From Chloroflexota bacterium (lineage in GTDB: Bacteria; Chloroflexota; Dehalococcoidia; SHYM01): a stretch of DNA of 12,662 nt. The translations under genes and the position numbers were made by a program. This document shows, one piece after another, positions 1-6,101 of the stretch (position 1 is its first letter; each line of letters opens with the position of its first letter). The notes beneath the pieces were generated by a model. That model had not been told where the DNA came from and made no database searches. It saw only the letters and a program-made list of their open reading frames with translations. Location: positions 1 to 12,662 of the forward strand of contig JACQGV010000058.1 of NCBI GenBank assembly GCA_016199375.1. The letters run 5' to 3'.

Positions 1-306
1 ACCGAGGTCCGCCGTCACCGCTACTTGGGGCAACCCCCGGATGACGTGCTCCGCCGTCAGAATGTAACCGTCTCCTATGTACACCCCGCTACCTAGGAGT
101 GCGCCGTGACCCACGGCGTTGATTCTGACGACCGCTGGTCGAACCTGGGGGAGGACAACCTCCCAGCCAGGGCCAGTAGCCGAGCTGGGCGGCTCCAGCC
201 TGTGGCCTGAGGTGCGCGGCGCCAGCGTTGCAGTGGCCGCCAACAGGCCAGCCAGCAGCACCACACCACTCCGAACCCAGACCCTGTTCGTAGCCCCGAG
301 GAACAT
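1..306 (-). CDS. Exported trypsin-like (HtrA/Deg-type) serine protease, N-terminal part
   Basis: This is the first 102 residues of a serine protease whose C-terminus lies beyond the left edge. Residues 1-35 look like a signal peptide or anchor: MFLGATNRVWVRSG followed by a hydrophobic VVLLAGLLAATATLA stretch. After a short linker comes a typical Deg/HtrA start: a region around PQVRPAVVRINAV, then GSGVYIGDGYILTAEHVIRG. His87 in TAEHV is the expected catalytic histidine; the Asp and Ser of the triad are outside the window. The ATG at 304-306 is preceded by GGAGG at 316-320 with a 9-nt spacer, and there is an in-frame stop just upstream, so the start is secure. Such proteases degrade damaged proteins in the envelope or periplasm. 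The gene follows a kinase/regulator pair on the same strand and has phased repeats upstream, suggesting control by that pair. Whether a PDZ domain follows cannot be seen. Confidence 0.88.
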   Translation of the reverse strand, partial: MFLGATNRVWVRSGVVLLAGLLAATATLAPRTSGHRLEPPSSATGPGWEVVLPQVRPAVVRINAVGHGALLGSGVYIGDGYILTAEHVIRGLPQVAVTADLG

Positions 307-426
307 GGTTTTGAGCCTCCATCTATGGCTTTACCAGGCGCAGGCCACGGCCTTAATCAGAAACCTGGAAATGAAGCCCACTACAGCAATAGCGCGCCCC
401 TGGGGTGTGGTTCAAGGAGAAAAGGC

Positions 427-432
427 AATATA
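427..432 (-). promoter_or_regulatory. Possible -10 element of the protease gene
   Basis: Read on the minus strand this is TATATT followed by GCC. It lies 28 bp downstream of the last 22-bp repeat and would give a leader of roughly 115 nt. At the matching -35 position the minus strand reads ATGCCT, which is not -35-like, as expected for an activator-dependent promoter. The same TATATTGC octamer occurs upstream of the kinase gene. The call is tentative. Confidence 0.3.
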
Positions 433-460
433 GAGTGAAGAATCGGTTAAGGCATCGTAA

Positions 461-526
461 TTGCAGGGAAACCTTGACTATGTCGCGAGGGAATCTTCAC
501 CGTATTGCGAAGGGACCTTCACATTC
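461..526 (-). promoter_or_regulatory. Three tandem 22-bp direct repeats, probable response-regulator binding array
   Basis: Units lie at 461-482, 483-504 and 505-526. Aligned without gaps, 11 of 22 positions are identical in all three (plus-strand T1, G3, C4, G8, A11, C13, T14, T15, A17, C18, T21), and most others agree in two of three. A core CTTCAC (CTTGAC in unit 1) recurs every 22 bp at 473, 495 and 517, which is two helical turns. OmpR/PhoB-family regulators bind direct repeats with about 11/22-bp phasing upstream of a -10 element. An OmpR-class regulator is encoded next door and the protease gene starts downstream. The regions 439-460 and 527-548 do not continue the pattern. Binding by this particular regulator is inference. 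Confidence 0.6.
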
Positions 527-542
527 ATCTCGCTAGAGATGA
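525..542. repeat. 18-bp inverted repeat between regulator and protease genes
   Basis: The arms TCATCTC and GAGATGA are perfect 7-bp inverted copies around a 4-nt centre (GCTA). It touches the end of the third 22-bp repeat and lies 34 bp beyond the stop of the response regulator gene. There is no T-run on either side, so it is a poor intrinsic terminator; an extra operator or a weak mRNA-end hairpin is possible. Confidence 0.4.
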
Positions 543-575
543 CCTCAAGGAGCCCTGGCCACGAGGAGCGGGCAT

Positions 576-1274
576 TTACTGAGGAGAGCGCTCCGGGCTA
601 TCAGGGACAAACCGGTAGCCCACTCCCCGCTCGTTGGCGATGAGGGGGGCCTGCCGGCGGTGGTCTCCCAGCTTCTGTTTGAGGTTGTGGATGTGGACCC
701 GCAGGTAGCCTCGCTCGTCAGTGTACTCAGGCCCCCAGACCTCCTGCAACAAGGCCGCGAAGGGCCGCACCTCGCCGGCGTGCTCAACGAGGCAGCGCAA
801 GAGGCCGAATTCGGTGGGGCTGAGCCGGACTTCCTGGCCGGCTACGATGACAGTCCAACGCCGGAAGTCCACCTCCAGGTCCCGGCAGCGAAATACCTGC
901 AGGCCAGGGGCCTGGCTACGGCGCAGGAGCGCCCGCAGCCGCGCCACCAGCTCCAGGTTCCCGAAGGGCTTGGTGAGATAGTCATCGGCACCCGCCTCGA
1001 AGCCGGCTACGATATCGGCCTCGGCGGCGCGCACGGTGAGCATCACCAGGGGGACCCGGGAGCGCGCCCGGATGTGGCGGCAGACCTCGAAGCCGTCCAG
1101 ATCGGGAAGGCCCACGTCCACCAGGACGCAGTCGGGCTGCTCCCGCTCCTGGAGGAGCAGCCCCTGGGCGCCATCGGGTGCGCCCAGGACGACCGCCTCC
1201 GGCCAGGCGAGGCGCAGCGTGAGCTCCACCGTCCGCCGGAGCTCGGCCTCATCGTCAATGATCAGGAGCTTCAT
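576..1274 (-). CDS. OmpR/PhoB-family two-component response regulator
   Basis: A 232-residue DNA-binding response regulator of normal length for the family. The receiver domain (about 1-118) has the acidic pair D7-D8, phospho-acceptor D53 in LVDVGLPDLDG, the switch Thr80 in MLT, and Lys102 in TKPFG. The C-terminal winged-helix effector (about 130-228) contains LSPTEFGLLRCL, the recognition-helix region RGYLRVHIHNLKQKL and the terminal GVGYRFV, typical of the trans_reg_C domain. The ATG at 1272-1274 overlaps the kinase stop (ATGA), and no good ribosome site precedes it, so translation is probably coupled to the kinase. Phosphorylation by the kinase should promote dimerisation on direct-repeat DNA; the 22-bp repeats at 461-526 are the best target in view. 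Within the family it resembles the KdpE/RegX3-like branch, but no finer name is justified. Confidence 0.95.
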   Translation of the reverse strand: MKLLIIDDEAELRRTVELTLRLAWPEAVVLGAPDGAQGLLLQEREQPDCVLVDVGLPDLDGFEVCRHIRARSRVPLVMLTVRAAEADIVAGFEAGADDYLTKPFGNLELVARLRALLRRSQAPGLQVFRCRDLEVDFRRWTVIVAGQEVRLSPTEFGLLRCLVEHAGEVRPFAALLQEVWGPEYTDERGYLRVHIHNLKQKLGDHRRQAPLIANERGVGYRFVPDSPERSPQ

Positions 1275-2524
1275 TGACCGCTGGGGCCTGCATCGGGCGG
1301 GGCACCCTGGACCGCGAGGGCGAAGGTGGTGCCCTGGGGCGAGGAGCTCTCGACCCAGAGCCCGCCTCCCATGGCGCGCAGGTGGGCGCGCGCGATAGCG
1401 AGGCCCAGGCCCAGACCGTCAGCGGACCGGGGAAGGTGGCGGAAGAAGGGCTCGAAGACCCGCTCCCAGAGCTCGGGAGGAATCCCAGGCCCGGAGTCGC
1501 TGACACGCACGACGGCCGCCGCCCCTTCAGCGGTGAGCCGGACGCACACCCGGCCGGACGGAGGGGTGTACTTCACCGCGTTCTCCAGAACATTCTGGAG
1601 CGCCGCCAGGTAGCGGTCCTCTTGCACCAGCCCATACACGGGAGCACGAGGCAGCTCCAGGGTGAGGCATTGCCGGCGGGCCTCGGCCAGCGGGCGCACC
1701 GTCTCCATATCCTCCTTGACCAGAGGGCCCAGCTCCTCTGTACCGACGGGCACCGCCGCCAACGCCGAGCCGACGAGGCCCAGAAAGCCGTCTACCCGGC
1801 GGCCCAAGCGGGTCACCCCTTGCTCGATCGTCTGGGTGAGCTCCGCGACCATGCTCGGGTCGTGGCGGTAGCGCTCGTGGTGCAGCAGCCAGGCAGCATT
1901 CTTGACGTAGGCGACGGGGGTCTTCAGCTCGTGGGCCACGGCGGCGAGGAACTCGACCTGGGAACGGTCGTCACGCCCAAGCTCCCAGGAGGGAGAGGGG
2001 GCCGGTGCCTCGTCGCGGGCCAAGGAAGCCTCCACCGCCTGCGAGACTCGGCGCGCCCAGAGCTCCAGGGAGAGCCGCGCGCCCCACAGCCGGTCCCAAA
2101 GCAGCAGGTAGCACACCATACCTTGGGGCTGGCCTCCGATCAGGAGGGGGTAGGCAGCCAGCCGATAGCGTTCCAAGAGATGACAGAGGGCGTTGACCAC
2201 CGGTGAGGGAGCGTTGCCTTCTCTGGTGACCTGGAGAGGGGGCGCTCCTAGCAGGGGAAAGCCGCCTTCGATGACGGCCTGAGCCGTGGGGCTGGAGACC
2301 AGGTCCAAGGCCTGGCTGAGAGGGTCGAAGGGACGGGTCAGCGGGGGTGCTGTTCGGAGGCCAAACTGGATTAGAGGATGTTCCAACCCCTTGAGCGAGC
2401 GCACCCGCACGGCGCTGCCATCCCGGAGCCACACCCCTGCCATGATGGCACCGGTTGCGGTACGCGCACCTTCGAGGACTGGCACCCAGGGAGCATCACC
2501 CTGGTGGGGAGCTAAGGAAGTCAC
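1271..2524 (-). CDS. Sensor histidine kinase with GAF-like input domain
   Basis: A 417-residue kinase from a GTG at 2522-2524, chosen because AAAGG lies 9 nt upstream; an ATG at 2441-2443 would give 390 residues but has no ribosome site. Numbered from that ATG, residues 1-140 resemble a GAF-type sensor domain with no transmembrane helix, so the protein is probably cytosolic. The dimerisation and phospho-acceptor helix has FLAAVAHELKTPVAYV with His171. The ATPase domain has the N box (LQNVLENAVKYTP, about 282-294), G1 (VSDSGPGIPP), F box (VFEPFFRH), G2 (DGLGLGLAIARAHL) and a final GTTFALAV strand. It autophosphorylates on His and passes phosphate to the adjacent regulator, whose start codon overlaps this stop. 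The signal sensed cannot be read. Its open frame continues antisense through the crotonase gene upstream, but nothing there looks like kinase sequence. Confidence 0.93.
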   Translation of the reverse strand: MTSLAPHQGDAPWVPVLEGARTATGAIMAGVWLRDGSAVRVRSLKGLEHPLIQFGLRTAPPLTRPFDPLSQALDLVSSPTAQAVIEGGFPLLGAPPLQVTREGNAPSPVVNALCHLLERYRLAAYPLLIGGQPQGMVCYLLLWDRLWGARLSLELWARRVSQAVEASLARDEAPAPSPSWELGRDDRSQVEFLAAVAHELKTPVAYVKNAAWLLHHERYRHDPSMVAELTQTIEQGVTRLGRRVDGFLGLVGSALAAVPVGTEELGPLVKEDMETVRPLAEARRQCLTLELPRAPVYGLVQEDRYLAALQNVLENAVKYTPPSGRVCVRLTAEGAAAVVRVSDSGPGIPPELWERVFEPFFRHLPRSADGLGLGLAIARAHLRAMGGGLWVESSSPQGTTFALAVQGAPPDAGPSGQ

Positions 2525-2571
2525 ACGCCCTAGCCTTTCGCTGACGGCGTTAGGCTGCGGTGGGCATCCGC

Positions 2572-2600
2572 AATATACCACGCAGGCAGCCGGAGGGGAA
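2572..2600 (-). promoter_or_regulatory. Possible promoter of the kinase-regulator operon
   Basis: On the minus strand a TATATT hexamer (2572-2577) lies 17 bp from TTCCCC (2595-2600), a poor -35. It would start transcription about 40 nt before the GTG start of the kinase. Weak on its own; the shared TATATTGC with the protease promoter is the main support. Confidence 0.3.
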
Positions 2601-2636
2601 GACCCATCCCTGCGCCCGCGAGCGAGGGGCCAGCGG

Positions 2637-2665
2637 TTGACGTCCAGCCCCGGCGCCGCTAGAGT
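2637..2665 (+). promoter_or_regulatory. Sigma-70-type promoter of the crotonase gene
   Basis: TTGACG at 2637-2642 (5 of 6 matches to the -35 consensus), a 17-bp spacer, then TAGAGT at 2660-2665 (4 of 6 matches to the -10). Transcription would start near 2672, a few bases before the ribosome site GGGAGGTGA at 2678-2686. The spacing relative to the gene makes this the best promoter in the window. Confidence 0.55.
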
Positions 2666-2689
2666 GCCCCCGGTGCCGGGAGGTGAGCA

Positions 2690-3520
2690 ATGCCGTACCA
2701 GACCATCATCTACGAGAAGCTGGGGCGCATCGGTCGCATAACCCTGAACCGCCCCGAAAAGCTCAACGCCATCAGCGAAGGGCTCCGCCGCGAGTACGAG
2801 GAGGCCGTCTTCGGCGCCGAGGACGACGACGAGGTCAGGGTGGTCGTCGTGCGGGGGGCGGGGCGCGCCTTCTGCGCCGGCTACGACCTGAGCGGCCAGG
2901 GCCAGCAGGGCTACCTGGCGCCCACGGCCTTCGACGACTGGCGCCGCAACCGCCGGGGCACCGACCGCTGGTTGCGTATCTGGGGGGTCGCCAAGCCCCT
3001 CATCGCCCAGGTCCACGGCTACTGCCTGGCGGGCGGGAATGAGCTGGCGGGCACCTGCGACCTGATCATCGCCGCTGAAGACGCCCAGTTCGGCCACCCC
3101 GCGGGGCGGATGCTGGGCATCCCCGACACCCTCAGTCTCTGGCCCATGGTCATCGGCATGCGCAAGACCAAGGAGCTGCTCTTCACCGGCAAGTCCATCA
3201 GCGGCAAAGAGGCGGAGCGGATCGGCATGGTAAACCTGGCCGTGCCCGCCGAGCAGCTTGAGGCCACGGTCAGGGAGTGGGCGGAGGCCATCGCCCAGGT
3301 GCCCCTGGAGGCGCTGGTGGAGCACAAGTTCATCGTGAACCGCTGGTTCGAGGTCATGGGGCTCCGCACCGCCGCCAGCGAGGGAGCCGAGTATGACGCC
3401 ATCTACCATCAGACGGAGCCTGCCCAGGAGTGGCGACGGCTGGTGAAGGAACATGGCCTGAAGCGGGCCCTGGAGATACGGGACGCGCCCTTCAAGGACT
3501 ATCGGGGCAAGAACAAGTAG
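2690..3520 (+). CDS. Enoyl-CoA hydratase/isomerase (crotonase) family protein
   Basis: A 276-residue crotonase-fold protein acting on an acyl-CoA thioester. Landmarks are ITLNRPEKLNAIS (about 17-29), the first oxyanion-hole segment RAFCAGYDLSG (59-69) and the second, YCLAGGNELAGTCDL (111-125), followed by QFGHP. Glu118 occupies the place of the first catalytic Glu (rat Glu144). The second catalytic Glu (rat Glu164), expected 20 residues later, is Ala138, and the usual GxxPG(A/G)GG loop is replaced by GIPDTLSLWP. It is therefore unlikely to be a standard enoyl-CoA hydratase; isomerase, hydrolase or lyase-type chemistry, or an unusual substrate, is possible. The ATG has a strong ribosome site (GGGAGGTGA, 2678-2686) and its own promoter. 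The neighbours do not form a beta-oxidation operon, so the pathway is unknown. Confidence 0.92.
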   Translation: MPYQTIIYEKLGRIGRITLNRPEKLNAISEGLRREYEEAVFGAEDDDEVRVVVVRGAGRAFCAGYDLSGQGQQGYLAPTAFDDWRRNRRGTDRWLRIWGVAKPLIAQVHGYCLAGGNELAGTCDLIIAAEDAQFGHPAGRMLGIPDTLSLWPMVIGMRKTKELLFTGKSISGKEAERIGMVNLAVPAEQLEATVREWAEAIAQVPLEALVEHKFIVNRWFEVMGLRTAASEGAEYDAIYHQTEPAQEWRRLVKEHGLKRALEIRDAPFKDYRGKNK

Positions 3521-3533
3521 GGCTGGCCCGTGT

Positions 3534-3539
3534 TACAAT
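3534..3539 (+). promoter_or_regulatory. Possible -10 element before the membrane-protein gene
   Basis: TACAAT (5 of 6 matches to TATAAT) sits 14 bp past the crotonase stop and about 10 bp before the TTG start at 3549. No convincing -35 is present 16-18 bp upstream. If used, transcription would begin almost at the start codon, giving a leaderless or nearly leaderless mRNA. Confidence 0.3.
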
Positions 3540-3548
3540 AGGGCCGCT

Positions 3549-4397
3549 TTGAAACCTCAGAGGGGAGGACCCCAAAGGGGTCAGAAAGCCCTTCTCCGGC
3601 GGGTGTCCCGGAGGGCGAGGCAAGCCTCAAAGGCCAGTGAAGTGCTCCGGTATGGGGTCAGCGTCGCTGCTGCTCTTGCCGCGGTAGCGGCGGGAGCGAT
3701 CTTGGCTGCCCCGGTTGGGGGGCAGGCTCCGGCCTGTCGCGCATCCATCAATGGCGTCAGCGTCGAGGGCCGCACCATCAAGATCAGCAGTGGCTCCAAC
3801 GCTGTGGTGCAGGCTGCCGTCCCCGCAGGCTCCGCTCAGAACTCCGTGTATCTGGAGCTCTTCGGGAAGCGCCTGGAGATCGCCTCCGCAAAGCAAGCGT
3901 CCGGCACCTGGTCAGGGAACGTCCCCGTCAAGGATTACGCCCGCTGGGGTGTGGGTCTGTACCGGCTCGTCTGGGAGAGCCGCGACTTGAAAGGCGAGCT
4001 GGTGTGTCGGGCAGCGGCCAACATTCATGTAGAAGGCTTCCCCCTGCGCACCCTGGCAGGCGCCACCGGAGTTGCGGCGATGGCTGTGGGGCTAACGGCA
4101 CTGACGTTGACGCTGAAGACGACCATTAACGCGGGGGCCCGGTGGACAATCAAAGTCGTAGCGCGCGGGAAAGTGGAGAGGGACAAGGAGGAGCGTCGTC
4201 TCCGCCTAAGACCGGGGTTTTCGATCTCCCAGACGCTGCTGGGAACGTTATGGGGGCTGTTGCTTGGTGGAGGGACGCTAACCACCTTGCAGCAGACCGC
4301 CCTGAGCCCACCGACCATCGAGCTTGCTCTGGAGATGGTCCTGCCCTTCACGGTGTTGGGGCTATTGGCGGGGCTGCTCCGGCGAGTTGCCAGATGA
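3549..4397 (+). CDS. Unrecognised membrane protein with an exported beta-rich domain
   Basis: I do not recognise this 282-residue protein. Residues 1-33 are very basic (RRVSRRARQ), then a hydrophobic segment at about 34-55 acts as a signal anchor. Residues 56-165 form a polar, probably beta-sandwich outer domain with Cys63 and Cys153, which could make a disulfide. Hydrophobic helices follow at about 167-190, 226-248 and 258-278, with a basic, charged segment between (RGKVERDKEERRLRLRPG). The inferred topology is inside N-terminus, outer domain, then three further helices. The start is uncertain: TTG at 3549 is the first possible start in frame and has no clear ribosome site; GTG at 3603 is the next option. 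It follows the crotonase by 28 bp and precedes sat by 88 bp on the same strand. GC-rich third codon positions support it as real. Confidence 0.72.
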   Translation: MKPQRGGPQRGQKALLRRVSRRARQASKASEVLRYGVSVAAALAAVAAGAILAAPVGGQAPACRASINGVSVEGRTIKISSGSNAVVQAAVPAGSAQNSVYLELFGKRLEIASAKQASGTWSGNVPVKDYARWGVGLYRLVWESRDLKGELVCRAAANIHVEGFPLRTLAGATGVAAMAVGLTALTLTLKTTINAGARWTIKVVARGKVERDKEERRLRLRPGFSISQTLLGTLWGLLLGGGTLTTLQQTALSPPTIELALEMVLPFTVLGLLAGLLRRVAR

Positions 4398-4485
4398 GCC
4401 CTCCGCAGGCTAGCTGCGCGCTGGACGCCTCACCACGTGACGGTCCCGCAACACACCCACTATCCGCAGCCTCTCTGGAGTCGGC

Positions 4486-5742
4486 ATGGTAGATAATGCC
4501 CTCTCTCCCCACGGCGGCAGGCTGGTGGAGAGGTTCACGGCCGCCGAGCGGGTTCCCGACCTGACCCGGCTGCCGGCCCTCCCCATCCGCGACCAGATCG
4601 CGCGGGAGTGCCTCGGCATCGCCTACGGGTTCTTCTCGCCCCTGGAGGGGTTCCTGGGGCAGGCCGACGTCCGCTCCGTGGCCGAGGAGATGCGGCTGGC
4701 CAACGGCTACGTCTGGTCTATCCCCATTGTCTTCGACCTCTCGCAGGAGGAGCTTCAGCGCCTCAACATAAAGGAAGGCAAGACGCTCCTGCTCCTGTAC
4801 CAGGGCCGGCCCTACGCCACCCTCCAGGTGGAGGAGGTCTTCTCCTACAGCAAGGAGTCCTTGGCCCGCTCGGTCTACGGGACCACCGACGAGAAGCACC
4901 CCGGCGTCAGGCGCACCTACGCCTACAAAGACTGGTTCCTGGGCGGCAAGATCAGCCTGCTAGCGCCGGTCGCGGTCAACTCACCCTTCCGCCCGTTCTG
5001 GTATCCGCCCAAGGAGCTGCGCGCCGAGATCGCCCGCCGGGGGTGGAAGCGGGTGGTGGCCCACCAGACCCGCAACGTGCCCCACACCGGCCACGAGTGG
5101 CTGATGAAGGGGGCCTACTTCGCCGCCAACGCCGATGGCATCCTGGTGAGCGCGGTAATCGGCGAGAAGCGGACCGGGGACTACATTGACGAGGCTATCG
5201 TCCTGACCCACGACCGGCTGCGGCAGGCCGGGTACTTCCGGGAGGAGATCCACCTGACCTCAATCCTCCTCTGGGACATGCGCTACGCGGGCCCCCGCGA
5301 GGCCGTCTTCCACGCCCTGGTCAGGAAGAACCTGGGCTGCACCCACCACATGTTCGGCCGCGACCACGCGGGCGTGGGGACGTACTACTCCCCCTACGCG
5401 GCCCACGAGGTCTTCGCCACCCTGCCGGACCTGGGCATCCAGCCGGTCCTGGCCCGTGAATGGTACTACTGCCCGGCCTGCGGCGGCATCGCCTCGGAGG
5501 AGCTCTGCGGGCACCAGGAGCAGGCCCAGCAGTTCAGCGGCACCCTGATCCGGGGCATCCTCCAGGACGGCGTCAAGCCCCCCCGCCTCATCTTCCGCCC
5601 CGAGGTCTTCGACGTGGTCATGGACTGCGCCGAGCAGTACGGTTTCAGCTCACCCTTTGTGAGCGAGCGGTACCTGCGGGACAGAAGTCCCGTATTCTCC
5701 GTGGCTTCCAGGGAGGTGGCCCCGCGGACCCGTGCCGACTGA
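4486..5742 (+). CDS. sat: Sulfate adenylyltransferase (ATP sulfurylase)
   Basis: This 418-residue enzyme catalyses ATP + sulfate to adenosine 5'-phosphosulfate (APS) + diphosphate, or the reverse in sulfur oxidisers. It has an N-terminal PUA-like domain (about 1-165) and a catalytic nucleotidyl-transferase domain. The signature QTRNVPHTGHE (194-204) and the ATP-loop GRDHAGVG (291-298) are intact, and FFSPLEGFLG near residue 50 is typical. Cys329, Cys332, Cys341 and His343 (CPACGG...CGH) form a likely zinc site as in the homo-oligomeric Sat enzymes of sulfate reducers and sulfur oxidisers. There is no C-terminal APS kinase domain. The ATG at 4486 follows GGAG at 4477-4480. No APS reductase, APS kinase or transporter gene is visible nearby, so direction (assimilation, dissimilation or oxidation) cannot be decided. 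A small gene overlaps its end by 11 bp. Confidence 0.96.
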   Translation: MVDNALSPHGGRLVERFTAAERVPDLTRLPALPIRDQIARECLGIAYGFFSPLEGFLGQADVRSVAEEMRLANGYVWSIPIVFDLSQEELQRLNIKEGKTLLLLYQGRPYATLQVEEVFSYSKESLARSVYGTTDEKHPGVRRTYAYKDWFLGGKISLLAPVAVNSPFRPFWYPPKELRAEIARRGWKRVVAHQTRNVPHTGHEWLMKGAYFAANADGILVSAVIGEKRTGDYIDEAIVLTHDRLRQAGYFREEIHLTSILLWDMRYAGPREAVFHALVRKNLGCTHHMFGRDHAGVGTYYSPYAAHEVFATLPDLGIQPVLAREWYYCPACGGIASEELCGHQEQAQQFSGTLIRGILQDGVKPPRLIFRPEVFDVVMDCAEQYGFSSPFVSERYLRDRSPVFSVASREVAPRTRAD

Positions 5743-6052
5743 CCGCAACGTCTACCCCATCAATATCTGGATCAACGAGGAGCGCGACGCCCGGCTGCGG
5801 GCGGCTGGCCTCGCCGCCACGGCCAAAGAGGTCCTGGCTGGCCTGAAGGTCGTCTCCCTGCCCACCACAGAGCAGCAGAAGGACGCCCTCCTCGCCCGCT
5901 TCCCGTCCGCCAAGTGCGATACCTCTACCACCAACACTGTCGAGCTGCTGCCCAGGGATATCAAGGACCGGCTCTTCGCCCTGGTCCTGGAGCGCCGCAG
6001 CCTCGACGTGGTGGGCGACTTCCTGCGGTCCCTGGACACACCGCGCACCTGA
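5732..6052 (+). CDS. Small protein of unknown function, overlapping sat
   Basis: A 106-residue soluble protein I do not recognise. The GTG start at 5732 lies inside the end of sat, with an upstream GGGAGGTGG (5710-5718, about 13 nt away), so translation is probably coupled to sat. It begins MPTDRNVYPINIWINEERD; a KEVLAGLKVVSLP segment is followed by alternating charged and hydrophobic residues suggesting helices (residues 45-58, 73-102). A single Cys (62) is present, with no signal peptide, membrane helix or known metal motif. Coupling suggests a role linked to sulfate activation or a housekeeping link of unknown nature; this is inference. The gene ends 50 bp from the convergent stop at 6102. 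Confidence 0.75.
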   Translation: MPTDRNVYPINIWINEERDARLRAAGLAATAKEVLAGLKVVSLPTTEQQKDALLARFPSAKCDTSTTNTVELLPRDIKDRLFALVLERRSLDVVGDFLRSLDTPRT

Positions 6053-6101
6053 CGATATAGACCTTCACCTGGCGCCACCATCAGCATCGCGTGGACGGAG
6101 C

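Noticed and set aside
527..548. A fourth unit of the 22-bp repeat array
   Set aside because: At the expected phase the invariant positions do not match; a similar CTC core is 27 bp away, out of phase.
461..643. A 60-residue plus-strand open frame with a TTG start
   Set aside because: It lies over the phased repeats and runs into the antisense of the response regulator; no ribosome site or recognisable protein pattern.
660..1277. Plus-strand open frames opposite the response regulator
   Set aside because: They mirror a complete response regulator with all catalytic residues; high GC keeps antisense frames open.
1271..3454. A 727-residue minus-strand open frame covering the kinase and the antisense of the crotonase gene
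   Set aside because: Kinase-like sequence is found only up to about 2,524; the rest is antisense to a clear crotonase gene with its own promoter and ribosome site.
6053..6101. Bidirectional terminator between the convergent genes
   Set aside because: The only complementary arms (GGCGCC-containing) are far apart, partly inside a coding region, and have no T-run.
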